A stretch of 64,000 nucleotides of DNA from Amaricoccus sp003258405 (GTDB taxonomy: Bacteria > Pseudomonadota > Alphaproteobacteria > Rhodobacterales > Rhodobacteraceae). The stretch is from assembly GCF_043226085.1 (NCBI RefSeq), contig NZ_CP171225.1, positions 2,232,001-2,296,000 of the forward strand. The letters are read 5' to 3'. The notes beneath the pieces were generated by a model that worked only from the letters and a program-made list of their open reading frames with translations, was not told where the DNA came from and made no database searches. Both the position numbers and the translations under genes were made by a program. Below, piece after piece: positions 9,552-21,605 of this stretch (positions are counted from its first letter, which is position 1; every line of letters begins with the position of its first letter).

Positions 9552-10877
9552 ATGCCCATCAACATCCTGATGCCCGCTCTCTCTCCGACGATGGAGGAGG
9601 GCACCCTCGCCCGCTGGCTGAAGAAGGAAGGCGACACGGTTTCTTCCGGCGATATCCTCGCCGAGATCGAGACCGACAAGGCGACGATGGAGTTCGAGGC
9701 GGTCGAGGAAGGCACGCTCGGCAAGATCGTCGTTCCCGAGGGCACTGCGGGCGTGAAGGTCAACGACCTGATCGCCGTGATGCTCGAGGAAGGCGAGAGC
9801 GCCGACGACATCCCCTCCGATCCGGGGGCTGCGCCTGCAGCCTCTTCCTCGGCTCCGGCCGAGGAAGCTCCCGCCGCTGATGAGAAGAAACCCGCAGCAG
9901 CCGAAGCTGCCGCGCCGGCCCCCGCAGCGCCCAAGTCGGCGGACGGCGGCCGGATCTTCGCCTCACCGCTCGCCCGCCGCATCGCGGCCGAGAAGGGGCT
10001 CGATCTCGCCAAGGTCAAGGGAACCGGCCCGAACGGCCGGATCGTGAAGGCCGATGTCGAGAACGCCAAGCCCGAAGCGGCTGCACCGGCCTCGGCCCCG
10101 GCGGCAGCGGCCTCCGCTCCGGCGGCGGCAGCGGCCCCGGCCGCTGGCCCCAGCGCCGACGCGATCAAGAAGATGTATGCCGACCGGAGCTTCGAGGAAG
10201 TCACCCTCGACGGCATGCGCAAGACCATTGCTGCGCGTCTCACCGAAGCCAAGCAGACGATCCCGCATTTCTACCTGCGCCGCGAGATCCGTCTTGATCC
10301 GCTGCTGGCCTTCCGCGGCCAGCTCAACAAGGAGCTCGCCGACCGGGGCGTGAAGCTCTCGGTCAACGACTTCATCATCAAGGCCTGTGCCCAGGCGCTT
10401 CAGCAGGTTCCGGACTGCAATGCGGTCTGGGCCGGCGACCGGGTGCTGAAGTTCAAGGCCTCCGATGTCGCGGTGGCCGTGGCGATCGAGGGCGGCCTCT
10501 TTACCCCGCTCATCAAGGACGCCGACATGAAGTCGATGTCCGCGATCTCGGCGGAGATGAAGGACCTTGCCAAGCGGGCCCGTGACCGCAAGCTTGCTCC
10601 CCACGAATACCAGGGCGGCAGCTTCGCGATCTCCAACCTCGGCATGTTCGGGGTCGAGAATTTCGACGCGGTCATCAACCCGCCGCATGCCTCCATCCTC
10701 GCGGTGGGTGCAGGCGTGAAGAAGCCGATCGTCTCGGATGCGGGAGAGATTGAGGTCGCGACCATGATGTCGGTCACGCTCTCGGTCGACCATCGGGTCA
10801 TCGACGGCGCGCTCGGGGCCCAGTTCCTCGACGCGCTCAAGACCGGGCTCGAAAAGCCCCTGACCATGCTCACCTGA
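9552..10877 (+). CDS. pdhC: Dihydrolipoamide acetyltransferase (PDH E2)
   Basis: A 441-residue E2 core subunit. Domains in order: one lipoyl domain (1-80, lipoyl Lys about 43), an Ala/Pro linker, a peripheral subunit-binding domain (about 133-168, FASPLARRIAAEKGLDL and GTGPNGRIVKADV), a second Ala-rich linker, and the CAT domain ending with the active-site DHRVIDGALG (His near 414, Asp near 418). It transfers the acetyl group to CoA and forms the scaffold of the complex. No E3 (lpd) gene follows here. Two terminator-like hairpins close the operon. Confidence 0.97.
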   Translation: MPINILMPALSPTMEEGTLARWLKKEGDTVSSGDILAEIETDKATMEFEAVEEGTLGKIVVPEGTAGVKVNDLIAVMLEEGESADDIPSDPGAAPAASSSAPAEEAPAADEKKPAAAEAAAPAPAAPKSADGGRIFASPLARRIAAEKGLDLAKVKGTGPNGRIVKADVENAKPEAAAPASAPAAAASAPAAAAAPAAGPSADAIKKMYADRSFEEVTLDGMRKTIAARLTEAKQTIPHFYLRREIRLDPLLAFRGQLNKELADRGVKLSVNDFIIKACAQALQQVPDCNAVWAGDRVLKFKASDVAVAVAIEGGLFTPLIKDADMKSMSAISAEMKDLAKRARDRKLAPHEYQGGSFAISNLGMFGVENFDAVINPPHASILAVGAGVKKPIVSDAGEIEVATMMSVTLSVDHRVIDGALGAQFLDALKTGLEKPLTMLT

Positions 10878-10885
10878 GTCTCGGC

Positions 10886-10948
10886 GGCCGGCGCAGCCTT
10901 CGGGCCCGCGCCGGCCCAGCCCCTTGCCTCTTCCTCCCGGGAAGAGGC
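10886..10948. terminator. Two tandem hairpins between convergent pdhC and the hfl operon
   Basis: First stem GGCCGGCGC (10886-10894) with GCGCCGGCC (10908-10916); second stem GCCTCTTCC (10926-10934) with GGAAGAGGC (10940-10948), loop TCCCG. Both are perfect 9-bp stems. They lie between converging transcripts and can act on either strand. Confidence 0.6.
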
Positions 10949-10962
10949 CTTCCGCCGTTCGA

Positions 10963-11151
10963 TCAGCCGCGGACCAGCCACACGACAGCAACACCCGAAG
11001 CGACAGCGGCGAGCCCGAGGGCCCGCCGCTGTTCGGGATTCATGCGTGCAAGCACCGCCAGGAGTTCCTGGAGCCGGACCGGCGCCACCGCGAGGACGAG
11101 ACCCTCGACGATGGCGACCATTCCGAGGCCGAAGAGAAGATCCCTGATCAT
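10963..11151 (-). CDS. DUF2065 small membrane protein
   Basis: A 62-residue protein with two hydrophobic helices (residues about 4-25 and 43-60) separated by a short amphipathic stretch with R-M-N-P-E-Q-R-R, the signature of DUF2065 (YjeT-like). Its start codon overlaps the hflC stop (ATGA), so it is translated from the hflKC mRNA. This linkage to hflKC is conserved across proteobacteria; the function is unknown, and a role with the HflKC/FtsH membrane complex is only an inference from context. Confidence 0.85.
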   Translation of the reverse strand: MIRDLLFGLGMVAIVEGLVLAVAPVRLQELLAVLARMNPEQRRALGLAAVASGVAVVWLVRG

Positions 11152-12113
11152 TCCCCGACGGCGGGCGCGTCTCCGGCGGACGCGGCAGGCGCGTCCTCGA
11201 CAGTCGCCGCGGCCGGCGCCTGTGCGGAAGAAGGCAACGTGCCCGAACGCGACAGCGGTGACTTCAGGTAGTCGAAGAAGGCACTGTCCGGCTCGAGCAT
11301 CATCGTGGTGTTGCCGCTCTTGAGCGCCGAGCCATAGGCCTGCATCGAGCGGGTGAAGCTGAAGAACTCCGGATCGGCCGTATAGGCATCCGCAAGAATG
11401 CTGTTCCGCTGCGCATCGGCTTCACCGCGGATGATGTTGGCATCGCGCTCTGCCTCGGAGACGATCTCGATCGCGGTCCGGTCGGCCTGAGCCCGCACAC
11501 GCTGTGCCGCCTCGTTACCGCGTGCCCGCTCGTCCGCCGCTTCACGCTCGCGCTCGGCCTGCATCCTCTGGAATGTTGCCTCGAGGTTCTGCTCCGGCAG
11601 ATCCGCGCGCTTCAGGCGCACGTCGATGATGTTGATGCCGAGCGCACGCGCCTCCAGGATCGAGGCGTCTCGGATCCGGTTCATCAGACCGACACGATCC
11701 GGCGAGAGCACCGCCTCGGAACGGACGGCACCCAGCGCTTCGCGGATGTTCGCCCGCAGGATCGAGCTCAGCCGCTGCTCGGCGGAGGAAACCCCGCCCG
11801 CGCCGATCGCGCGGCGGAACTGCTCGACGTCCTGAATACGCCAGCGCGCGAAGGCATCGACGATCAGACGACGGTCGTCGAGCGGTGTGACTTCGAGCGC
11901 CTGCGTCTCGAGACCCTGGATACGGGCATCATAGAAGACGACGTTCTGGATGAAGGGAATCTTGAAGGCGAGGCCAGGCTCTTCCTTCACCGATTTCACC
12001 TGGCCGAACTGCAGCACCATGGCCTTCTGGCGCTCGTCCACGATGAAGATCGAATTGGCGAGCAGGAAGACGATGACGGCGACGACAATCGCGATGACGG
12101 GAAGCTTGCGCAT
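11148..12113 (-). CDS. hflC: HflC, SPFH/band 7 membrane protease modulator
   Basis: A 321-residue inner-membrane protein with one N-terminal transmembrane helix (about residues 5-22), the SPFH/band 7 domain (VDERQKAMVLQFGQ onwards to about 190) and a long Ala/Arg/Glu coiled coil. HflC with HflK forms the periplasm-facing cage that surrounds and restrains FtsH. The C-terminal tail from about 290 is Ala/Pro/Ser-rich and probably disordered. Start overlaps the hflK stop by one base (TGATG), and the stop overlaps the DUF2065 start, giving a tight three-gene operon. Confidence 0.95.
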   Translation of the reverse strand: MRKLPVIAIVVAVIVFLLANSIFIVDERQKAMVLQFGQVKSVKEEPGLAFKIPFIQNVVFYDARIQGLETQALEVTPLDDRRLIVDAFARWRIQDVEQFRRAIGAGGVSSAEQRLSSILRANIREALGAVRSEAVLSPDRVGLMNRIRDASILEARALGINIIDVRLKRADLPEQNLEATFQRMQAEREREAADERARGNEAAQRVRAQADRTAIEIVSEAERDANIIRGEADAQRNSILADAYTADPEFFSFTRSMQAYGSALKSGNTTMMLEPDSAFFDYLKSPLSRSGTLPSSAQAPAAATVEDAPAASAGDAPAVGE

Positions 12114-13321
12114 CAGTTGGCCCCTCCGGTGCTGGTGGTCGTCGGCACGGCGCCCGAGCGGAGTTCATTGAGCGGGAGATAGGGCACGACGCCCTGAGCA
12201 TTCCCCGTGGGCGTGTCGAGCAGATACATCTGCACGCTGCCAAGCACGCCTTCCATCGTTTCGAGATAGAGGCGCTCGCGGGTGACATCCGGTGCCTTGA
12301 GGTATTCGGTGAGCACGGCGCTGAAGCGGCTTGCATCACCCTGCGCGGAGTTCACTTCCCGCGCACGGTAGCCCTCGGCCTCCTGCACGATCTCGGCAGC
12401 CTGACCGCGCGCCCCGGCGAGGCGCTCGTTGGCATAGGCATCCGCGCGGTTCTGAAGCGTCGAGCGCTCCTGGCGTGCGGCCTGCACCTCGCGGAAGGCG
12501 TCGATCACTTCGGCGGGCGGATCGGCCTTGTCGAAGTTGAGGCGGACGATGTTCACGCCCGAGCCATATTCGTCGAGGGTGGACTGGATGAGATCCTGCA
12601 CCTCCTGGCTGATGACACCACGGTCGCGGTTGAGGATCGGCGCGAGTTCGGAGCGCGCCACCACCTCGCGCATCGCCGACTCGGCCACCGCCTCGATGGT
12701 CGACTGGGGATTCGACAGGTTGAAGAGGAATTCCTCGGGATTGCGGACGTTCCAGACCACCTCGAAGTTGATGTCGACGATGTTCTCGTCGCCGGTCAGC
12801 ATGAGGCCCGCACTCGCACCACGCACCGTGCCCGCACCGATCTCCACCGTCTGCTCCCGGAAGGCCGGAATGATCACATGCGTGACGATCGGCCAGGGCG
12901 CAAAGTTGAGGCCAGGCCCGCCGACACAATCGCCGCGGCACTCGCCAAGGGTCAGTTCCACGGAGCGTTCGAAGTCCTGCACGCGGTAGAACGACATCGC
13001 GAGCCAGCCAACGAGCAGCACGCCGACGACGACAAGAATGCCGATCCGGCTGAAGCCGCCCCCGCCCCCGCCGGAGCCGCCGGACGGGCCGCGCCCGGAG
13101 CCGCCCGAGCGTCCGCCCATCAGGATCTTGAGCTGCTCCTGGCCCTTGCGCACGATCTCGTCAATGTCCGGCACCGGCGGCTGACCGCCAGGACCGCCGT
13201 TGCCGCGGCCGCCACGATCGCCGCGTTCACCGCCGCCCCAGGGTCCCTTGCCGCCACCGCCCTGATTGCCGCCGCCTTTCTTGCCGCTGCCCCAGGGCCC
13301 GCCGTCATTGCTATATGGCAT
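12113..13321 (-). CDS. hflK: HflK, SPFH/band 7 membrane protease modulator
   Basis: A 402-residue partner of HflC. The first 80 residues are a Gly-rich, positively charged low-complexity cytoplasmic segment typical of HflK (repeated GGGG, GGERGDRGG). One transmembrane helix follows (about residues 96-114, IGILVVVGVLLVGWLAMSF), then the SPFH domain and a coiled coil. ATG at 13321 was chosen over an upstream in-frame ATG because GAGAGAGGAG precedes it at good spacing and it gives the expected MPYSNDGGPWG start. First gene of hflK-hflC-DUF2065. Confidence 0.95.
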   Translation of the reverse strand: MPYSNDGGPWGSGKKGGGNQGGGGKGPWGGGERGDRGGRGNGGPGGQPPVPDIDEIVRKGQEQLKILMGGRSGGSGRGPSGGSGGGGGGFSRIGILVVVGVLLVGWLAMSFYRVQDFERSVELTLGECRGDCVGGPGLNFAPWPIVTHVIIPAFREQTVEIGAGTVRGASAGLMLTGDENIVDINFEVVWNVRNPEEFLFNLSNPQSTIEAVAESAMREVVARSELAPILNRDRGVISQEVQDLIQSTLDEYGSGVNIVRLNFDKADPPAEVIDAFREVQAARQERSTLQNRADAYANERLAGARGQAAEIVQEAEGYRAREVNSAQGDASRFSAVLTEYLKAPDVTRERLYLETMEGVLGSVQMYLLDTPTGNAQGVVPYLPLNELRSGAVPTTTSTGGAN

Positions 13322-13415
13322 CCGCCGCTGCGCTCCTCTCTCATTTATTTCGCGTTTTCCGCCCCGCTCCCGCACCCCGGGGAACCTCGCGGCTTTCGCG
13401 TGTTAAATCAATCCG

Positions 13416-14768
13416 TCATTCAACCGGCGAGCGCATGGTGACCAGTTCTTCGGCCGCCGTGGGATGCACCGCCATGGTGGCGTCGAAGTCTTCCTTTGTC
13501 GCGCCCATCCGCATGGGGATCGCGACAAGTTGTGCCATCTCGCCCGCGCCATGGCCGACGATATGGCAACCCAGTACCTTGCGGTCCGCCTTGGAGACGA
13601 TGAGCTTCATCATCATGCGCTCGGGCCGGCCGCCAAGCGTATTCAGCATCGGGCGAAACACGGAGCGATAGATCTCGACCTCACCCGCCGCGCGTGCCTC
13701 GGCCTCGGTGAGCCCGACGGTTCCCGCTTCGGGCTGGGTGAAGATCGCCGTGGGGATCAGCCGGTGGTCAGGCCGGACCGCCCGCGCGCCGAAAACCGTA
13801 TCGGCGAAGGCATGGCCCTCGCGAATCGCAACCGGTGTCAACGCGGCCCGGTCGGTCACGTCGCCCACGGCATAGACAGACGGCACGGAGGTCTGGGACC
13901 ATTCATCGACCACGATCGCGCCATTGCCCTTGAGCTTCACCCCGAGAGCTTCGAGCCCGAGCCCGGACGTGTTCGGCACGCGCCCGGTTGCGAACATGAC
14001 CTGATCGACCCGGTGGCATTCACCATTGTCGAGCGTGACCTCGAGCTCGTCGCCGGATTTCTCGACCGTAACCACGTCGCGCTGGATCTCGACCACCACG
14101 CCGCGCGCCCGCATCGCATCGGCGACGTGATCACGGATGTCCTGATCGAAGCCGCGCAGGATCTGGTCGCCACGGTAGAGCTGGCGGACATGGGTGCCGA
14201 GCCCGTTCATGATCCCGGCGAATTCTGAGGCGATATAGCCGCCGCCGACGATGATCATGCGCCGTGGCTGCGTCTCCAGGTCGAAGATCTCGTTCGAGGT
14301 GATGCCGAGTTCCGCGCCCGGAATCTCCGGAACGAAAGGCGTTCCGCCGGTCGCGATCAGCACATGCTTCGCGCTGTAGTGCGCACCGGTCGCGAGCGTG
14401 ATCTCGTGGGGCGACTCGAGCCGCGCGCGGGCACCGAAGACCTGTACGCCCGTCTTCTGGAGATTGCCGTGATAGATCGCCTCGAGCCGCGAGATCTCCG
14501 CATCCTTGGCCGCGATCAGCCGCGACCAGTCGAAGCTTCGCGGCCCGACCGTCCAGCCGAAACCTGCGGCATCCTCGAAGGCATCGGGAAACCCGCTGGC
14601 GTAGACCATCAGCTTCTTCGGAACGCAGCCACGGATGACGCAGGTGCCGCCGTAGCGATATTCCTCGGCAAGGCCGACGCGCGCGCCATGCTGGGCTGCA
14701 ATGCGCGCAGCGCGAACACCACCCGACCCGCCGCCGATCACGAAAAGGTCGAAGTCGAAATCAGTCAT
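13416..14768 (-). CDS. gor: Glutathione-disulfide reductase
   Basis: A 450-residue flavoprotein disulfide reductase. The FAD GxGxxG (VIGGGSGGVRAAR) is at about residues 10-22, the redox-active Cys pair C-V-I-R-G-C at 43-48 within GGTCVIRGCVPKK, the NADPH-binding GGGYIASEFA in the middle, and the active-site HPTAAEE with His near 435 and Glu near 440. The spacing of the Cys pair and the RGCVPKK sequence favour glutathione reductase over dihydrolipoamide or mercuric reductase. It restores GSH from GSSG using NADPH. rpiA lies upstream on the same strand with a 22-base gap, so cotranscription with rpiA is likely. Confidence 0.93.
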   Translation of the reverse strand: MTDFDFDLFVIGGGSGGVRAARIAAQHGARVGLAEEYRYGGTCVIRGCVPKKLMVYASGFPDAFEDAAGFGWTVGPRSFDWSRLIAAKDAEISRLEAIYHGNLQKTGVQVFGARARLESPHEITLATGAHYSAKHVLIATGGTPFVPEIPGAELGITSNEIFDLETQPRRMIIVGGGYIASEFAGIMNGLGTHVRQLYRGDQILRGFDQDIRDHVADAMRARGVVVEIQRDVVTVEKSGDELEVTLDNGECHRVDQVMFATGRVPNTSGLGLEALGVKLKGNGAIVVDEWSQTSVPSVYAVGDVTDRAALTPVAIREGHAFADTVFGARAVRPDHRLIPTAIFTQPEAGTVGLTEAEARAAGEVEIYRSVFRPMLNTLGGRPERMMMKLIVSKADRKVLGCHIVGHGAGEMAQLVAIPMRMGATKEDFDATMAVHPTAAEELVTMRSPVE

Positions 14769-14790
14769 TTCACGCGTTCTCGGCTCCGGT

Positions 14791-15552
14791 TCAGGCGTCT
14801 TCGTTTCGCATTTGCTCGCCCAGATCTAATATCGACTTTCGCTCGATCAACTCACTCTCGCCGTTTTCATCACCGATAATCACGGCATCTGCCATGCCAA
14901 TGAAAAGTCCGTGATCGACAACGCCCGGCAACTGGCTGAGAGCGCGGGCAAGCGCAGGCGGATCGCCGATGCGGCCGAGGTGAAGGTCGAGGATGTGATG
15001 CCCCTCGTCGGTCACCAGCGGGTGCCCCGAGGACATGCGCAGGCTGATCTCCCGCCCGTCCACATCCAGATCCTGCAGCGTGCGCGCGATGGCCGCCTCC
15101 GTCACCCGATGGCCGAAGCGGACAACCTCGACGGGCAGGGGAAAGGCGCCCAGATGCTCGACCTGCTTGCCGCGGTCGGCGATCACCACCATGCGGCGGC
15201 TGGCGGAGGCGACGATCTTCTCCTGAAGGAGCGCGGCCCCGCCGCCCTTGGTGAGGTTGAGCGCCACATCGAACTCGTCCGCGCCGTCGACGGTCATGTC
15301 AATCGTGCCCGCCTCGTCGAGGGACTTGAGCGGCACACCGAGCTCGCGGGCGAGCCACATGGTGGTGCTGGAGGTCGCGACACCGACGACCGCGAGCTCG
15401 TTGGCGCGGATCCGCTCGGACAGAAGACGCACGAACCACGCGGCGGTCGAGCCGGTGCCGAGCCCAAGCGTCATGCCCGACTCCACCAACTCCAACGCCC
15501 TGCGCGCGGCGCTGCTTTTCGCAATGTCGGCGGGTGACAGGCTGTTCGACAT
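14791..15552 (-). CDS. rpiA: Ribose-5-phosphate isomerase A
   Basis: A 253-residue RpiA interconverting ribose 5-phosphate and ribulose 5-phosphate. Motifs: G-L-G-T-G-S-T-A near residue 30 (phosphate loop), TIDMTVDGADEFD with the catalytic Asp residues, LTKGGGAALLQEKIVA, and a conserved DLH near the C-terminus. ATG at 15552 follows GGGAGGG at good spacing; the longer frame up to 15636 lacks this and adds unrelated residues. It shares a transcript with gor, and its product works on the same NADPH-yielding pentose phosphate route that feeds Gor. Confidence 0.95.
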   Translation of the reverse strand: MSNSLSPADIAKSSAARRALELVESGMTLGLGTGSTAAWFVRLLSERIRANELAVVGVATSSTTMWLARELGVPLKSLDEAGTIDMTVDGADEFDVALNLTKGGGAALLQEKIVASASRRMVVIADRGKQVEHLGAFPLPVEVVRFGHRVTEAAIARTLQDLDVDGREISLRMSSGHPLVTDEGHHILDLHLGRIGDPPALARALSQLPGVVDHGLFIGMADAVIIGDENGESELIERKSILDLGEQMRNEDA

Positions 15553-15723
15553 GGGGTCCCTCCCGAGGAAACACCGGCGATTTATAGGCGCTTTGACGGG
15601 GGACCGGAAGGCGCATTCCGGCCCGAAGCGGCGCACGATCGCCCGCGAATGTCGCTATTCGCCGCGTGCGACGCCAGCTTTTCGCCCCAGGATCGAAGCC
15701 TTCGCACCACGGGGCGGAGCGTC

Positions 15724-16156
15724 ATGTTCCTCAGCGTCTTCGATATCTTCAAGGTCGGCATCCGGCCATCCTCGAGCCATAAGATGGGGCCGATGGTTGC
15801 CGCCGGCCGCTTCCTCGAAGCCCTGCGCGGCGGCGATGACCGCTGCCGGGCTCGCCGCCGTGCTGGGTGGCACGCCGCGCCAGATCGAGAACGCAGCCGA
15901 GATCGCGCTCGAGCACCATCTCGGCATGACCTGCGACCCGATCGCCGGACTGGTGCAGGCGCCCTGCATCGAGCGCAACGGGCTCGGGGCGATCAAGGCC
16001 GTCTCGGCCGCCTCCCTCGCGCTCCGGGGCGACGGCTGGCATCTGGTGAGCCTTGATGCCTGTATCGAGACGATGCGGCAGACCGGTCGCGACATGGACG
16101 AAAGGCACAAGGAGACATCCTTGGGCGGCCTCGCGATCAATGTGCCCAATTGTTGA
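15724..16156 (+). pseudogene. sdaA: L-serine dehydratase remnant with a large internal deletion and frameshift
   Basis: The first 35 codons from ATG 15724 (MFLSVFDIFKVGIRPSSSHK, then MGPMVAAGRF) are a clean N-terminus of the iron-sulfur L-serine dehydratase. At about 15825-15840 the frame changes by one, and the +2 frame continues with the C-terminal end of the alpha domain: H-H-L-G-M-T-C-D-P-I-A-G-L-V-Q, PCIERNGLGAIKAVSAASL, and the terminal KETSLGGLAINVPNC. About 300 middle residues of a roughly 460-residue enzyme are missing, including most cluster ligands. It is therefore a deletion-plus-frameshift pseudogene. Base composition is like its surroundings, suggesting fairly recent loss. Confidence 0.88.
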
Positions 16157-16260
16157 GCGTTTGCGGAATGCTGCCCGAAGAAGCGGCGCCGCGCGATTGA
16201 CAGGCCTCCCCCTCCCCTCAAGATGTCTCGCAACATCCCTGAGACCGGAGGTATCCGCCC

Positions 16261-16857
16261 ATGAGCTCCCGCGCCATCCTGCATCGCGTCGGCCTCGCCA
16301 CCCTGACCTGCGCGCTCGCCGCCCCGGCCTTTGCACACACCGGCCATCCCGAAGGCAGCGGCTTCGGCGCGGGCTTTCTGCACCCGCTGCTTGGCGCCGA
16401 CCACCTCGCAGCAATGGTCGCCGTGGGCCTCTGGGCGGCATTCCTCGGCGGAAGAGCCGTCCTTGCCCTGCCGCTCGCCTTTCCGGCGGCGATGGCCGCG
16501 GGCGCCGGGCTTGGCGCCGCGGGGCTTGCCGTTCCGGCGCTCGAAACGGGAATTGCGGCTTCGGTTCTGGTGATCGGTCTCTGCACCGCGCTGGCGCTGC
16601 GTGCGCCGGTCTGGCTCGCCTCCGGCGCCGTCGGGGTCTTCGCGCTCTTTCATGGCGCCGCCCATGGCGCTGAAATGCCAGCGGGCGCGCACTGGGCCAG
16701 CTATGCGGCCGGCTTCCTCCTGGCAACGGCGATGCTGCACGCCGCAGGGCTTGGCCTCGGCCTGCTCGGGCGCAACCCTGCCGGCAAGATCGCGGCGCGC
16801 GCGACTGCTGGTCTGATCGCCATCGCGGGCGCGAGCTTCCTCGCGGGAGCCATCTGA
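16261..16857 (+). CDS. hupE: HupE/UreJ family membrane protein
   Basis: A 198-residue polytopic membrane protein with a cleavable N-terminal signal (about residues 1-25, ending ALAAPAFA), the family signature HTGHPEGSGFGAGFLHPLLG-like segment with A-D-H-L, and about six hydrophobic helices including FALFHGAAHGAEMP. Established knowledge: HupE/UreJ proteins are nickel (or cobalt) transporters or permeases associated with hydrogenase or urease. No hydrogenase, urease or B12 riboswitch is visible nearby, so the metal cannot be named here. Confidence 0.88.
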   Translation: MSSRAILHRVGLATLTCALAAPAFAHTGHPEGSGFGAGFLHPLLGADHLAAMVAVGLWAAFLGGRAVLALPLAFPAAMAAGAGLGAAGLAVPALETGIAASVLVIGLCTALALRAPVWLASGAVGVFALFHGAAHGAEMPAGAHWASYAAGFLLATAMLHAAGLGLGLLGRNPAGKIAARATAGLIAIAGASFLAGAI

Positions 16858-16872
16858 AGCCCTCCCGGCGGC

Positions 16873-17400
16873 CTAGTATCGGTAGAAGATATGGCCGCCC
16901 AGCTCGCTGGTCTGCTGGAATGCGTCGGACCAGTCCGGCTTGACCGAACGGCCATGATAGAAGAGCGCGCCGTCTGTCGGATCGGGGATCCTGTCCGCGA
17001 GGACCGCACGGGCGGTTTCCATCGCCTTGTCCCGGCTCTTCCGGTCGGCCAGCACCTCCGGTTTTCCGTCGCAATTATAGGAAAACTGGCAGCCCTGCCG
17101 CACGACGGCACAGACCGTATCGGGGAAATCCGGGCTCAGCGCACGATTGACCACGACATGGGCCACGGCCGCGCGGCTCTTGGCGCTTGTGCCCCGGGCC
17201 TCGAAATAGACCGCCTCGGCAAGACAGCGCGTCGCTGCCGCGATCGGCTCGCCTCCGGGCGCCTCGGTCGGCATGACCGGACGGGCAAGCGGAGCTGGCA
17301 CGATCGGCGCGTGCACGAGACGCAGCGGCACGTTCATCATGACGGCGGCCGGAATGATGGCCAGAAGCGCGACAAGCGGCAGGACGACGCGGTAGCGCAT
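16873..17400 (-). CDS. SleB-like cell wall hydrolase
   Basis: A 175-residue exported protein. It has an uncleaved or cleaved N-terminal hydrophobic segment (residues about 5-22, VVLPLVALLAIIPAAVMM), a short linker, and a Hydrolase_2 (SleB) domain with CLAEAVYFEARGTS containing the probable catalytic Glu, VAHVVVNRALSPDFPDTVC, QFSYNCDG and GALFYHG. The family acts on peptidoglycan as a lytic transglycosylase or amidase in the periplasm. ATG 17400 is supported by GAGGGGGA upstream; longer frames would lose the signal. The gene stands alone between convergent hupE and carB upstream. Confidence 0.87.
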   Translation of the reverse strand: MRYRVVLPLVALLAIIPAAVMMNVPLRLVHAPIVPAPLARPVMPTEAPGGEPIAAATRCLAEAVYFEARGTSAKSRAAVAHVVVNRALSPDFPDTVCAVVRQGCQFSYNCDGKPEVLADRKSRDKAMETARAVLADRIPDPTDGALFYHGRSVKPDWSDAFQQTSELGGHIFYRY

Positions 17401-17497
17401 TGGTAAGTCCCCCTCGGATACAACCCTCGGGAACCAACGTGCCACCGCGTTAACCGTTCTGCAATTGAACTCGCATCGGCGGATATCCGCCGATGCC

Positions 17498-20755
<3,258 letters not shown>

Positions 20756-20948
20756 CTTGGCCTCGCCACGACTGGCCCGCTTCGCACAGCAAAACGGGGG
20801 GACGGGATTCGCCCCTTACTTCGGTAAATCGCCGTGGTTATAGATGGCACCTCGGGCGGTGCAAGACCCTTCGGCCCGGCCGGCGTCCACAAGCCGCCGA
20901 TGTTGCGCCATCCGCGCGCAGGCGGGCAGAGGTGAGGGAAGCGGGCCG

Positions 20949-21593
20949 ATGACGGATGCGGCGGATCTTCGGTGGCGCCGGGCGGAGTTTCTCCTCCTCT
21001 ATGTCGGGCTGCCCGTGGTCTTTGCCCTCGCACTCCCCTCCGTGCTGCTGCCCGCGGGCTTTCTCGGGGCCACGGCACTCGCCCTCCTGATGCTCGCCCG
21101 CACGCCGGGGTTTTCCTGGAGCGAGCTGCTCGAGGGCTGGCGCGGGCTCGACGTCCGGCTCATCGTCGGCGTCGCGCTTGCCGTCTCCCTCGCACTCGGC
21201 GCCCTCGTCTGGCTGCTCCTGCCTGGCCAGGCGCTGGCGCTGCCGCGCTTCGCGACCGGGCTCTGGATCGCGATCCTCCTGCTCTATCCCTGGCTTTCGG
21301 CGCTGCCGCAGGAGGTGATGTTCCGCGTGCTCTTCTTCCGCCGCTACGGCGCGCTCTTCCCCGACCGGCGGATTGCGGTCGGGATCAATGGTGCGGTCTT
21401 CGGCCTCGCCCATCTCGCCTACTGGAACTGGGTCGCCGTGCCGCTCGCGACCCTTGGCGGCATGCTCTTCGCCGAGGCCTATCTGCGCCGGGGCGGCTTC
21501 CCGATGGCAAGCGTGCTGCATTCGGTCTGCGGCATGCTCGTCTTCACCAGCGGCCTCGGCCTCTTCTTCTATCACGGCGCGATCGGGCGCTGA
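20949..21593 (+). CDS. CPBP family intramembrane metalloprotease
   Basis: A 214-residue membrane protein with about six hydrophobic helices. The CPBP/Abi signature is visible: PQEVMFRVLFFRR (motif 1, here Gln-Glu in place of the usual Glu-Glu), FGLAHLAYWNW (motif 2 with His), and LHSVCGMLVF (motif 3 with His). The family cleaves membrane substrates or prenylated-protein C-termini; the substrate here is unknown. Loss of the first Glu is a frequent variant and need not mean inactivity. The gene diverges from carB and converges on cfa with 12 bases between stops. Confidence 0.82.
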   Translation: MTDAADLRWRRAEFLLLYVGLPVVFALALPSVLLPAGFLGATALALLMLARTPGFSWSELLEGWRGLDVRLIVGVALAVSLALGALVWLLLPGQALALPRFATGLWIAILLLYPWLSALPQEVMFRVLFFRRYGALFPDRRIAVGINGAVFGLAHLAYWNWVAVPLATLGGMLFAEAYLRRGGFPMASVLHSVCGMLVFTSGLGLFFYHGAIGR

Positions 21594-21605
21594 GCCCGGG
21601 CCGGG

